The notes under the pieces were generated by a model. That model worked only from the letters and a program-made list of their open reading frames with translations. It ran no database searches and was not told the origin of the DNA. The translations under genes and the position numbers were made by a program. Below, in pieces: positions 25,323 to 35,295 of a stretch of 64,000 nt of DNA; within the stretch, counting starts at the first letter, position 1, and the number at the start of each line of letters is the position of its first letter. Source of the DNA: DASVEE01 sp036380735 (GTDB lineage Bacteria; Acidobacteriota; Thermoanaerobaculia; Gp7-AA8); NCBI GenBank assembly GCA_036380735.1, contig DASVEE010000035.1:1-64000 (forward strand), given 5' to 3'.

Positions 25323-25760
25323 ATGCGAGCTGACTGGAACCAATACTTCATGGGGATCGCCCATCAGGCGGCGACCCGGGCCACCTGTCCCCGGAAACAC
25401 GTCGGCGCGGTGATCGTCCGCGACCGGACGGTCCTCTCGACCGGCTACAACGGCTCGGTGCGCGGCCTCCCTCACTGCGAGGACATCGGCTGCGTCATCG
25501 AGGACGGCCATTGCGTCACGACCGTGCACGCCGAGGCCAACGCGATCCTGCAGGCGGCCAAGAACGGCGTGTCGATCGAGGGGAGTGAGCTTTACACGAC
25601 CGCCTCGCCCTGCTGGAACTGCTTCAAACTCATCGCGAACTCCGGGATCCGCCGCATCTACTACGGGGAGTTCTACCGCGACGAGCGTTCCCGCCAGGTC
25701 GCGCAGGAAATCGGCATCGAGCTGATCGACCTCGGGATGCCCGCTCCCGTTAACGCTTAG
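25323..25760 (+). CDS. Deoxycytidylate deaminase family protein
   Basis: A 145-residue zinc deaminase of the dCMP deaminase/ComEB type, which converts dCMP to dUMP for dTMP synthesis. The zinc site is formed by VHAEANAIL (His and catalytic Glu, about 69-77) and SPCWNCFKLI (two Cys, about 97-106). YNGSVRGLPHCEDIGC (about 43-58) is the substrate-loop region conserved in dCMP deaminases. The length is normal. The tsaB gene follows 9 bases downstream, suggesting one operon. Confidence 0.92.
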   Translation: MRADWNQYFMGIAHQAATRATCPRKHVGAVIVRDRTVLSTGYNGSVRGLPHCEDIGCVIEDGHCVTTVHAEANAILQAAKNGVSIEGSELYTTASPCWNCFKLIANSGIRRIYYGEFYRDERSRQVAQEIGIELIDLGMPAPVNA

Positions 25761-25769
25761 AATCCGCCC

Positions 25770-26384
25770 GTGCTCGTTCTCGCCGCCGATACCTCGCTCG
25801 CCATCCTTTCGGTCGCCTTGCTCGACGACGATCAACTCGTCGGGGCGATGGCGCTGGAGGGGAAGGGCTCGCGGAACGAGAAGCTGCTGCCGGCCATCGA
25901 CTTCCTCCTCGCGGAGAACGGCGTCGAGCGGCAGGCGATCGACCTCTTCGCCGTCACGCGCGGCCCGGGCTCGTTCACCGGCGTGCGCATCGGCCTCGCC
26001 ACGCTGCAGGGGATGGCGCTGGCGCTGCGGAAGCCGGTCTGCGCGATCTCCACGCACGAGGCGGCGGCGCACGGAAGCGAGGGGCGCGTGCTCGTCTACG
26101 ACGACGCCGGCCGCGCTGAGTACTACCTCTCCGTCTTCCAGGATGGCCGCGAGACCGTGGCGCCGCGCCTGGCCACGGCGGCGGAGCGCGACGAGCTGAC
26201 GGCGTCGATCGAGCAGCTCGTCTGGATTCCCGACCTCATCCAGCGCGACAATCTCGCGCTGCGTTGCGCGCGCCGCGCGGCGGAGCTGGAGCGGAGCGGC
26301 GAAGGCGCGCGGTACCGCGACGTCACGCCCATCTACGTGCGGCTGGCGGAAGCGGAAGTGAAGCTCCAGCAGAAGGGATCGTGA
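25770..26384 (+). CDS. tsaB: tRNA t6A biosynthesis protein TsaB
   Basis: A 204-residue protein of the ASKHA fold that partners TsaD in making N6-threonylcarbamoyladenosine on ANN-decoding tRNAs. Recognised by VLAADTSLAILSVALLDDDQ at the start, LFAVTRGPGSFTGVRIGLAT (about 59-78) and KPVCAISTHEAAA. Its TGA overlaps the ATG of the next gene by one base, and rimI follows, an order common in bacteria. Confidence 0.95.
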   Translation: MLVLAADTSLAILSVALLDDDQLVGAMALEGKGSRNEKLLPAIDFLLAENGVERQAIDLFAVTRGPGSFTGVRIGLATLQGMALALRKPVCAISTHEAAAHGSEGRVLVYDDAGRAEYYLSVFQDGRETVAPRLATAAERDELTASIEQLVWIPDLIQRDNLALRCARRAAELERSGEGARYRDVTPIYVRLAEAEVKLQQKGS

Positions 26385-26566
26385 TGGGACGGAACAACCC
26401 CCTGTTCGGCATGTCGCTGGCGCTGCTGATCGGCGCGCTGGTCCTCGTGGTGGTGGCGGCGATCAACTACTCGAAGGGCTCGGAATCGAGCATCACGAGC
26501 ATCGTCGTCGGCTTCGTCGTGGCGTCGCTCGCGGTGATGCTGATGCGACGTTCGTATGGACGTTGA
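26384..26566 (+). CDS. Small two-segment membrane protein
   Basis: A 60-residue product with two hydrophobic helices (MSLALLIGALVLVVVAAINY and ITSIVVGFVVASLAVMLMRR) linked by SKGSESS. The ATG overlaps the tsaB stop and the 3' end overlaps rimI by 11 bases, so it is embedded in the operon. Function unknown. Confidence 0.7.
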   Translation: MGRNNPLFGMSLALLIGALVLVVVAAINYSKGSESSITSIVVGFVVASLAVMLMRRSYGR

Positions 26567-27002
26567 GGGCGTCACGATCGCCGCGGCAACGCTGGCGGAC
26601 GTGCCGGCCATCCACCGCATCGAACAGGAGTGTTTCCCCGCCCCCTGGCGCCGCGAGTTCTTCGAGGGCGAGCTACAGGTACCCGGCCGCCTGAACCTCG
26701 TCGCACGGCGCGACGGCGTCGTGATCGGCTACCTCTTCTCGATGTGGCTCTTCGACGAGATGCACGTGAACAAGATCGCCGTCACGGAGAGAGCGCGCCG
26801 CCTCGGCATCGCCGACGCCCTCATGGCCCGCTGCCTCGACTTCGCCCGGAAGAACTCCGTGGAAAGCATCTCCCTGGAGGTCCGCCAGTCGAACAGCGGC
26901 GCACAGGCCTTCTACCGCAAGCTGGGCTTCAAGGCCACGTACGTGCGGCCGCGGTACTACCCCGACGGTGAAGCGGCCGTGGTCATGTTACGCGCGGTGT
27001 AG
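26556..27002 (+). CDS. rimI: Ribosomal protein S18 alanine N-acetyltransferase RimI
   Basis: A 148-residue GNAT enzyme that acetylates the N-terminus of a ribosomal protein. The acetyl-CoA binding motif A is HVNKIAVTERARRLGIADAL (about 70-89), and motif B includes NSGAQAFYRKLGFKA. Length and position after tsaB are as expected. A 9-mer repeat array starts 8 bases after its stop codon. Confidence 0.93.
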   Translation: MDVEGVTIAAATLADVPAIHRIEQECFPAPWRREFFEGELQVPGRLNLVARRDGVVIGYLFSMWLFDEMHVNKIAVTERARRLGIADALMARCLDFARKNSVESISLEVRQSNSGAQAFYRKLGFKATYVRPRYYPDGEAAVVMLRAV

Positions 27003-27009
27003 GGGCACG

Positions 27010-27056
27010 ATGGGACAAATAGGACCTATAGGACGAATAGGACCTATAGGACGGAG
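27010..27056 (+). repeat. 9-bp GGACNNATR repeat array
   Basis: GCACGATGGGACAAATAGG followed by GGACCTATA, GGACGAATA, GGACCTATA and GGACGGAGC in strict 9-bp phase. It sits between the convergent ends of rimI and the decarboxylase gene. Confidence 0.92.
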
Positions 27057-27070
27057 CCGCGTAGCCCCGG

Positions 27071-28483
27071 TCATTGCGCCCCGATCCGCTTGACCGCGTC
27101 CACCAGCACATCAAAGTCTTCCAGCCGGCTGCGGTGATTGGTGATGGCCACGCGCAACGCGAAGCGGCCGTCGATGGTGGTCCCGGACGGCACGGCCACC
27201 CCTTCCTCCTGCAGGCGCATGAGGATCTCGCGGTTGAGGGCGTCGCTGCCGCGGTGGCGGAAGCAGACGATGTTCAGCGCCAGCGGCGCGGCGAGCTCCA
27301 GATTCTCTTCGGCTTTGATGCGGCGGGCCAGGTATTCGGCCTGGGCCACGTTCTGGTCGATGAGCGTGGCGATGGCCTCGGCGCCGTGCGCCTTCAGCGA
27401 CAGCCACACTTTGAGGGCTTTGAAGCCGCGCGTCAGCTCGAGACCGCGCTCGGCGAGCGGGAGCCCGCCGGCGATGACGCCGCGATCGAGGGCGCTGATG
27501 TAGCTCCCCTTCAGCTCGAACGCCGCACGGTGCGCCTCCGCATCGCGGACCAACGCGCAGCCGACCTCGAAGGGGAGGTAGCCCCACTTGTGCAGGTCGA
27601 AGGCGAGGGAGTCGGCGCGCTCGACGCCGGCCACGCGGGAGCGCAGATTGGGCGAGAGCATCGCCAGCGCGCCGAATGCGCCGTCGACGTGGAACCAGAC
27701 GTCTTCCTCGCGACAGAGATCGGCGATCGCCGGGAGGTCGTCGATGGCCCCGGTGTTGACGGTGCCGGCGGAGGCGATGACGCAGATCGGGCGATGCCCG
27801 TCGCGGCGGTCGCGCGCGACAGCGTCGCGCAGCTCGTCGACATTCATGCGGAAATCGCCGTCCACGCGGATGCGGCGCAGCGCGGCGTTGCCGAGGCCGA
27901 GGAGCTCCACCGCGCGTCGCGCCCAGCCGTGGGCCTCGGTCGAGCAATAGACGGTGAGCAGCGGCTGCGCGTGTCCCTGCAGGCCGAGCTCGCGGACATC
28001 GAAGCCGGCTTTCGCGTGGCGGGCGACGGCGAGGCCGATGAGGTTCGCGACAGTGCCGCCGCTCGTGAGGATGCCGCTCGTCCCTTTCGGCATCTGCATC
28101 AGCTCCGCGAGCCACTCCAGCACCTGCAGCTCGACGAGCGCCGGCGCCTGATTGAAGCCCGCCATGTGGGGATTCAGCGCCGAGGCGAGCATGTCCGCCA
28201 TCATCGCCAGCGGCGTGCCGTTGCCCTGCACCCACCCCCAGAAGCGCGGCCCGAGGTTGCCGTTGGGATACGGGCGTACATAGGTGAGGAAGTCTTCGTA
28301 CGCGGCGGTGGCGCCCTGCGGCTCCGCGAGCGGCCCCGAAAGCGCGGTACGCACTTCCTCCGGCATCGGCCGCCACGCCGGTTGGTCCCGGAGAGAGGCC
28401 AGGTGGTCGAGCGTGTCGTCCACCATGCGATGCGCCAGCGCGCGGAAAGCGGTCCAGTCAGCGGGGTCTAACGTGTGTTCCAT
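27071..28483 (-). CDS. PLP-dependent decarboxylase, second paralogue
   Basis: The start is set at MEHTLDPADWTAFRALAHRM (28483); the frame upstream only reads through the 9-mer array. The 470-residue product is a group II PLP decarboxylase: NGNLGPRFWGWVQGNGTPLA (substrate-side N-terminal region), GILTSGGTVANLIGLAVARH, the PLP-contacting WFHVDGAFGALA (about 257), and FDLHKWGYLPFEVG with the Schiff-base Lys at about residue 299. It is only distantly similar to the copy at 15,014. The family decarboxylates amino acids such as aromatic ones, glutamate or diaminobutyrate. Substrate not assigned. Confidence 0.9.
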   Translation of the reverse strand: MEHTLDPADWTAFRALAHRMVDDTLDHLASLRDQPAWRPMPEEVRTALSGPLAEPQGATAAYEDFLTYVRPYPNGNLGPRFWGWVQGNGTPLAMMADMLASALNPHMAGFNQAPALVELQVLEWLAELMQMPKGTSGILTSGGTVANLIGLAVARHAKAGFDVRELGLQGHAQPLLTVYCSTEAHGWARRAVELLGLGNAALRRIRVDGDFRMNVDELRDAVARDRRDGHRPICVIASAGTVNTGAIDDLPAIADLCREEDVWFHVDGAFGALAMLSPNLRSRVAGVERADSLAFDLHKWGYLPFEVGCALVRDAEAHRAAFELKGSYISALDRGVIAGGLPLAERGLELTRGFKALKVWLSLKAHGAEAIATLIDQNVAQAEYLARRIKAEENLELAAPLALNIVCFRHRGSDALNREILMRLQEEGVAVPSGTTIDGRFALRVAITNHRSRLEDFDVLVDAVKRIGAQ

Positions 28484-28542
28484 GCGCCGCGCAGTGTGAC
28501 GGATTGGCGCGGGTGCATGCACTCCGGTTCTTGCGGGGAAAA

Positions 28543-28676
28543 CGATGGGACGGATGGGACGAATAGGACAGATAGGACGGATAGGACCGATAGGACGGAT
28601 AGGACGGATAGGACAGATAGGACGGATAGGCCGATAGGACGGATAGGACGGATAGGACCTATAGGACAACCGGCGC
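28543..28676 (+). repeat. Long 9-bp GGACNNATR repeat array
   Basis: About 14 units follow the ACGATGGGAC start (GGACGGATG, GGACGAATA, GGACAGATA, GGACGGATA, GGACCGATA, GGACCTATA). One unit near 28,630 has lost bases (GGCCGATA). It is the left arm of a composite with 28,684-29,078 and 29,112-29,186. Confidence 0.95.
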
Positions 28677-28683
28677 GGCGGAT

Positions 28684-29078
28684 CCATGTGTCATCCCGAA
28701 TCCCCGCCTACGACGCCGAAGGCGGCGCGGCGGGGAGGGATCTGGGTGGGGGAAACTGGCCAGGCGGGTATGCGGTGATTCCCCCACCCAGGTCCCTCAC
28801 CCCCCTCCGCCGCCCACGCCCCCATACGGGGGGATTCGGGATGACACTGGGGGCGCCGCCCACGCCCCCATACGGGGGGATTCGGGATGACACTGGGGGC
28901 GCCGCCCACGCCCCCATACGGGGGGATTCGGGATGACACGGGGGCGCCCCCCACGCCCCATACGGGGGATTCGGGATGACACTGGGGGCGCTGCCCACGC
29001 GCCCATACGGGGGGATTCGGGATGACACGGGGGGCGCCGCCCACGCCCCCATACGGGGGATTCGGGATGACACGAAAG
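28684..29078. repeat. GGGATGACA-ended palindromic element with a 46-bp internal tandem repeat
   Basis: The left end reads GTGTCATCCCGAATCCCC and the right end GGGGATTCGGGATGACAC. Inside, GGAGGGATCTGGGTGGGGG faces CCCCCACCCAGGTCCCTC. From about 28,804 to 29,070 a unit of about 46 bp containing CCCCCATACGGGGGGATTC repeats about six times, some copies shortened. A simpler, single-copy relative is at 56,119-56,280. Confidence 0.88.
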
Positions 29079-29111
29079 GGCGCGGCGCGCCGCGATTGAG
29101 GCCGTCCAGCC

Positions 29112-29186
29112 TTGGTCCCATCGGTCCTATTCGTCCCATAGGTCCTATTCGTCCTATAGGTCCTATTCGTCCTATCGTTCCCTTCA
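29112..29186 (-). repeat. 9-bp TCCYATNNG repeat array
   Basis: Units TCCCATCGG, TCCTATTCG, TCCCATAGG, TCCTATTCG, TCCTATAGG, TCCTATTCG and TCCTATCGT, ending with TCCCTTCAG that overlaps the stop codon of the minus-strand lipoprotein gene. Read in that gene's direction, the array starts at its stop codon. Confidence 0.92.
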
Positions 29187-30212
29187 GTCCTTCCAGCGCA
29201 GCACGTACCGGCTGGGCCGCTTGAACTGATCCACCAGCGCTTTTTCGATCTCATCGGAGAACATCACATCCGTCGACCGTCTCGGCAGGCGGGCCAGATC
29301 GGCGGCGCGGGTGACGTTGTCGCGCATGACCACCGCCAGCGGGTCGGGGGTGATCCAGCGACCCTCGAGCCGCGTCACGGCGTCGAGCAGCTCGATCTGC
29401 GGCACGACGACCTCGCGCTCGCTCTTCTTGTCGAAACCCTCGGCGGCGCTGATGTCGCCCTCGACGCGGATCGTCAGCTTGGCGGGGAAGGGGTTGTAGA
29501 TGAGGTCTGCCTCTTCGCTCAGCGGATAGCCGTCGACGGCATCGAGGCGGTCCGCGATGTCGCCCATGCTGTTGCCGACTCCTTCGACCAGCGCGAGCTC
29601 TTTTTCCGTGACCTGCACGGGAGCACCGGCGGCGTCCTTCTCATCCAGCAGCGCGGCGAAGACGAACTCCGCGCGCTGCGGCTGCTCCTCGAGATAGTCG
29701 TACATGTGGTCGACGGCGACGAAGTAGCGCTGCACTGCTTTCGACCAATCGGCGAGTGCGCGGCGGAAGTGGTCGTTCTGGTCGCGCGTGGCGCGCGTGC
29801 TGGTGCCGGGGTAGATGGTCAGCTCGTTATAGCCGTCGCGCCGCAGGAGCTGAAACATGAGCGGCGTGTCGGCGAAGAACTGCTGGAGGTCGTCGAACTG
29901 AATGACCGTGGAGCGCGTCACGCGCTGCAACTCGCCGCGGCGGCGATCCCACGTCAGGCGCTCGTCCTTGGGATCGATGCGGTTGAAGCGCGCGCTCCAC
30001 GCATCCGTCCCGGCAAGCGCCGACTGCCGTCCTGCCTCGGCCCGCGCCTGCAGGGCTTTATCGTTCGAGTCGCTGCCGAACGAGGTCTGCGCGGTGAGGG
30101 CGATCGAGCCATCCTCCTCGAAGTCGAGCGTCACCTCGTCCTGGACGGGCAACTCGCGTTTGCACGTCACGAAGACGAGCAGCACCAGCAGCAGCGCAAG
30201 CGGTCGCTTCAC
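29184..30212 (-). CDS. Putative lipoprotein paired with a LolC/E-type permease
   Basis: Starts at a GTG (30212) with a strong AAGGAGG site; the GTG overlaps the TAG of the permease gene. The 342-residue product begins MKRPLALLLVLLVFVTCKRE, a lipoprotein signal with Cys17 as the likely lipidated residue. The mature part is acidic and alpha/beta with no recognised domain (VTLDFEEDGSIALTAQTSF, ARFNRIDPKDERLTW, SYVLRWKD-like end). Its coupling to the permease suggests a shared envelope role. A longer frame upstream in the same phase only reads through the permease gene. Confidence 0.75.
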   Translation of the reverse strand: MKRPLALLLVLLVFVTCKRELPVQDEVTLDFEEDGSIALTAQTSFGSDSNDKALQARAEAGRQSALAGTDAWSARFNRIDPKDERLTWDRRRGELQRVTRSTVIQFDDLQQFFADTPLMFQLLRRDGYNELTIYPGTSTRATRDQNDHFRRALADWSKAVQRYFVAVDHMYDYLEEQPQRAEFVFAALLDEKDAAGAPVQVTEKELALVEGVGNSMGDIADRLDAVDGYPLSEEADLIYNPFPAKLTIRVEGDISAAEGFDKKSEREVVVPQIELLDAVTRLEGRWITPDPLAVVMRDNVTRAADLARLPRRSTDVMFSDEIEKALVDQFKRPSRYVLRWKD

Positions 30213-31408
30213 TAATCCTCCTTGATCGCGGTGATCGGATCGAGACGCGAAGCGATCCGCGCCGGATACCACGTGGCGAGGATCGACAGCACGACGGCGA
30301 TGGCGTTCACCCAGACGACATCTTGGACGTCCAGCTCGAACGGGAGGTAACTGACGAAGTACAAGTCGGTCGGCAGCGGGACGAGGCGCCAGCGGTTGGC
30401 GGCCCACGCGAACCCGAGCCCGAGGACGTTGCCGATGAACGTGCCGATGAGGCCGATCATCAGCCCGACCTGCATGAAGACGGAGAGGATCTCGCGCTCG
30501 GTGGCGCCGAGCGTCCGGAGCACGCCGACCGAGGGACGCTTCTCCATGATCAGCATGGAGAGGGAGGAGATGAGATTCAGCGCCGCGACGAAGATGATGA
30601 GCGAGATCGCCACGAACATGACGATCTTCTCCAGCCGCAACGCCAGCACGAGCGGCCGGTTGATGTCCTGCCACGTCTTCACCAGCGCGCCGGGGAACTT
30701 CGCCGCGAGCCCCGCGTGCACGGCGTCGGCGCGCGTCGTGTCGCCGTACATCTCGATCGACGTCGGTTCGCCGCCGGTGCCGAGGAGGCTGGAGGCTTCG
30801 GTGAACTCGAGGTACGCGTCGGCGGGGCGCTCTTCGCTCGTTGCCGGCAGCAGACGGGTGATGCGATACGTGCGGATCACCGGCACGGGACCGAACGGCG
30901 TGAGTCGCGTGCGCGGCGCGATGACGGTCAGCTCGTCGCCGGTGGTGAGCCCGAGCCCCGCGGCATAGTCGCGGCGCACGAAGATCGGCGACTCCCCCTC
31001 GGGCAGCGGCGCGGTGCTTCCGCGGACGCTGTCGGCGCGCGGCTCGCGGCCCGCTTCGTAGGAGCGAAGCCGGATCGGGCGGCCGCGCTCTTCGACGATG
31101 TTGCCGCCGTAGCCGATCCCGCTGACGAGCGGCCGCACGTCCGCCATCCCCAGCCGCTTTCCCTCCGCCACGATGGCCTGGAAGTTGGCGATGGTGTTGG
31201 AGTCGAGCGGCTCGACGAGGATCTGCGGGCTCGACGCGATGAGGCGCTGCTTGATCTGCCCCTGCAGGCCGGAGAGGAGGGCGATGGAGATGAGGAGCGC
31301 GGCCACGCCGACAGCGAGACCGAGCATCGAGATCAGCGACAGCACCGCGGTATGCGCGCGTTTGCGCGCGGCCCAGAGGTAGCGGCGGGCGATGCGGGTC
31401 GCGATCAT
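30212..31408 (-). CDS. LolC/LolE-type ABC transporter permease
   Basis: A 398-residue inner-membrane protein of the FtsX/MacB/LolE superfamily, which in Lol systems lifts lipoproteins from the inner membrane. One N-terminal helix (LSLISMLGLAVGVAALLISI), a large periplasmic domain (about 45-255) and three C-terminal helices (VMFVAISLIIFVAALNLISS, MQVGLMIGLIGTFIGNVLGL, VNAIAVVLSILATWYPARIA) match the family. The end YPARIASRLDPITAIKED is characteristic. No ATPase (LolD) gene is adjacent, so it must be encoded elsewhere. The permease and the lipoprotein form one transcription unit. Confidence 0.9.
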   Translation of the reverse strand: MIATRIARRYLWAARKRAHTAVLSLISMLGLAVGVAALLISIALLSGLQGQIKQRLIASSPQILVEPLDSNTIANFQAIVAEGKRLGMADVRPLVSGIGYGGNIVEERGRPIRLRSYEAGREPRADSVRGSTAPLPEGESPIFVRRDYAAGLGLTTGDELTVIAPRTRLTPFGPVPVIRTYRITRLLPATSEERPADAYLEFTEASSLLGTGGEPTSIEMYGDTTRADAVHAGLAAKFPGALVKTWQDINRPLVLALRLEKIVMFVAISLIIFVAALNLISSLSMLIMEKRPSVGVLRTLGATEREILSVFMQVGLMIGLIGTFIGNVLGLGFAWAANRWRLVPLPTDLYFVSYLPFELDVQDVVWVNAIAVVLSILATWYPARIASRLDPITAIKED

Positions 31409-31413
31409 GGGAG

Positions 31414-31495
31414 GGGCGTTGTCCGTTGTCCGTTGTCCGTTGTCCGTGAGGACACGTTCGCGGCCGGATCACGGACAACGGACAACGGACAACGC
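31414..31495. repeat. TTGTCCG 7-mer tandem-repeat hairpin
   Basis: Four TTGTCCG units on the left are followed by a spacer (GAGGACACGTTCGCGGCCGG) and three ACGGACA units on the right. It fills the space between the lysS stop and the permease start. Unlike the 23,865 copy, it lies between co-directional genes. Confidence 0.88.
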
Positions 31496-31496
31496 G

Positions 31497-33073
<1,577 letters not shown>

Positions 33074-33077
<4 letters not shown>

Positions 33078-34243
33078 AGCTTCCTCAGCGCCTCGACGAC
33101 CTGGTCGAGCACTTCCATCGACGTCGAGAACGACATGCGCAGGTGCCCTTCACCTTCCGGCCCGAAGACGACGCCGGGGACGGAGGCGATGGAGGTCCGC
33201 TCGAGCAGCGTTTCCATCGCTTTCCAGGAGTCGCGTCCGAGGCGGCGCTCGACGTTGGGGAAGAGATAGAAGGCGCCCGGAGGGGTGAGCGTGTCGAAGC
33301 CCGCCTCGCGGAACGCGCCCACGAGCAGGTCGCGGCGGCGGCGGTATTCGTCGCGCAGCGGCGCGAAGTAGCCGGCGTGGTTCTCCAGCGCGGCGACGGC
33401 GGCGTACTGCGTGGGCGTCGAGACGCCGTTGACGCTGTTCAGCACGAGCTTGCGCAGGAAGGCCATGAACGGCTCGTCGGCGACGACGTAGCCGATGCGG
33501 AAGCCGGTCATCGCGAAGCTCTTGCTGAAGGTGTAGACGGTGAGGGTGCGCTCGAACATCCCCGGCAGCGAGGCGATGGAGACATGCTCGCCGTCCCAGA
33601 GGAGGTCTTCGTAGGCTTCGTCGGCGATCACCGTGAGGTTGTTCGCGATGGCGAAGCGCGCGATCGATTCGAGCTGCGCGCGGGTGAGCACATCGCCCGT
33701 CGGGTTGGCGGGGGAGTTGACGTAGAGGACGCGGGTCTTGTCGCTGAGGCGCGCGTCGAGCACGGCCGTCAGGTCGTCGACGCCGCGCACCTCCGTCCAC
33801 GGCACGCGAACCGCGACGCCGCCGGAGTAGCTGACCTGGTCCTTGATCGGCGTCCAGTAGGGGGCGAAGAAGATCACTTCGTCGCCGGGGTTCACGGTCG
33901 CCTGGAACGCGCAGAAGAGGCCGTGCGCGCCGCCGGAGGTGACGATGATCTGTTTGTCGGTGGCGCGGATGCGGTTGCGCGTCTCCAGCTTGGCGCGCAG
34001 TCCGTCGAGGAGCGGCGCGATGCCGGAGGAGGCGGCGTAGCGGGTCTGGTTGGCGTCGAGCGCGTCCTTCATCGCCTGCTTCACGAAGTCGGGCGTCGGC
34101 ATGAAGGGCTCACCGCCCTCCAGTTGGAGGACGTTCTCGCCGCGGCCTTTCATCTCGAGCACGCGGTTGCGGATCTTGACGATGTCCGAGAAGCCGAGGA
34201 GGGAGGCGCGGGATGCGGGTGCTGGCGTGGTGATGGTGGTCAA
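33074..34243 (-). CDS. Class I/II PLP-dependent aminotransferase
   Basis: A 389-residue fold-type I aminotransferase. Recognised by ENVLQLEGGEPFMPTPDFVK, the aromatic PLP-stacking region (FFAPYWTPIKDQVSYSGG), NSPANPTGDVLTRAQLESIA, VIADEAYEDLLWDG and the Schiff-base Lys in YTFSKSFAMTGFRIGYV (about 235). It resembles aspartate/aromatic aminotransferases of the 1-gamma type. The substrate is not decided. It is the first gene of a pair with lysS. Confidence 0.93.
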
Positions 34244-34349
34244 GCGGGGCGGATTCTATAGGATCACCAGTCCCGAAAACCGACACGGTTGCCCATACCA
34301 CCAGTCCCTCTGCAACCGGCCGCACCCAAACCCGACGCGCCTGAAAGCC

Positions 34350-34497
34350 ACGGGGTCGGGTGGAAATGGGTCCTATAGGTCCTATAGGTCCTATTTGTCC
34401 CATCGTTCCCCCGTCGACCTTGGCCTGGAAGGTACAGGGAACGATGGGACCTATAGGACCTATAGGACGAATGGGACCCATTTCCACCCGACCCCGT
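34350..34497. repeat. 61-base inverted repeat built around 9-mer arrays
   Basis: The left arm (34,350-34,410) and right arm (34,437-34,497) begin and end identically. Their outer 20 bases (ACGGGGTCGGGTGGAAATGG) pair perfectly, as do the inner ends (CCCATCGTTCCC). Between them the three 9-mers per arm differ only at the variable positions or in order (left: AGG, AGG, TTG endings; right complement: TCG, AGG, AGG). The 26-base loop is unique. Confidence 0.95.
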
Positions 34498-34527
34498 CGT
34501 TTCCAGCGGTGTCGGGTGGCGGTGCGG

Positions 34528-35295
34528 TTACTGCCCGGGCCGCGGCGTCGGCGCCGGCGCCGGAGGCGGCGCCGTGCTCGGGCGCGGCTGGCGCGACGGG
34601 TCGGTCAGCGGCGCGCTCGGCGTGACGATGTCCTTCGCGTCCGGCTGCGGCGACGGCGCCTCGGTCGGCGCGTTCGGGTCGACGTAGCCGTTCGGCGCCG
34701 GCTGGAACTGCAGCGTCTGGCGCGTGTGCGTCGTCTTGTACATCTTCAGCAGCGCCAGGTGCGTCAGCTTCGAGTCGAGGATGCGCGGATTCACCCGTAC
34801 GTCGAGCAGCGACCCGTTGATCGAGTAGGCCTTCGCGTAGTGGTGGATGGCGTCCGCTTCGTCGCCGTTCTGCTCTTCGATGAGGCCGAGCTGAAAGTGC
34901 GCCGCGGCGTGGCCGGGCTTCTCGTCGACGGTGCGGGCGAAGGCGCGGCGCGCGCCGGCGTCGTTGCCGTTCGCCGCGCGGATGAGCCCGAGGTTGTACC
35001 AGGCGGCGTGGAAGTCACCGTCCGCTTCCACCGCGCGCTCGAACTCCACCTCGGCATCCTTGGGGAAGCCTTTCTGCAGCAGCAGCATGCCGAGCTGGTT
35101 GTGCAGCGGGGCCGAGTTGGGCGTGGCGCGGAGCGACGTCAGCGTCTGCGTGATCTGCTGGTCGAGCGCGCTGCCGGTGTTCAGGTACTTCGCCCAGAAC
35201 GGGTTCTCGTACGGGTTTTCGTTACGGTCGGGGAGGAGGCTGCAGCCCATGACCGCGAGGGCGGTGAGGCTGGCGAGGAGCAGTCGTTTCATCAT
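34528..35295 (-). CDS. TPR-containing lipoprotein
   Basis: A 255-residue protein with the lipoprotein signal MMKRLLLASLTALAVMGCSL (Cys18). Several TPR-like repeats follow (APLHNQLGMLLLQKGFPKDA, AAWYNLGLIRAANGNDAGAR, AAHFQLGLIEEQNGDEADAI). The C-terminal 60 residues are rich in Pro, Ala and Thr (STAPPPAPAPTPRPGQ), probably a flexible tail. It is likely an outer-membrane or periplasmic assembly factor. It starts at the base where the upstream gene ends, so they share an operon. Confidence 0.8.
   Translation of the reverse strand: MMKRLLLASLTALAVMGCSLLPDRNENPYENPFWAKYLNTGSALDQQITQTLTSLRATPNSAPLHNQLGMLLLQKGFPKDAEVEFERAVEADGDFHAAWYNLGLIRAANGNDAGARRAFARTVDEKPGHAAAHFQLGLIEEQNGDEADAIHHYAKAYSINGSLLDVRVNPRILDSKLTHLALLKMYKTTHTRQTLQFQPAPNGYVDPNAPTEAPSPQPDAKDIVTPSAPLTDPSRQPRPSTAPPPAPAPTPRPGQ

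Noticed and set aside
28543..29186. CRISPR array
   Set aside because: The 9-bp and 46-bp repeats are directly tandem with no unique spacers of regular length, and no cas genes are nearby.
28691..29254. Asp-Arg-Thr or Pro-Ile repeat proteins encoded by the 9-mer and 46-bp arrays
   Set aside because: The frames exist only because 9 is a multiple of three; they lack start signals and change frame between arrays. The single exception considered real is the signal peptide at 60,491.
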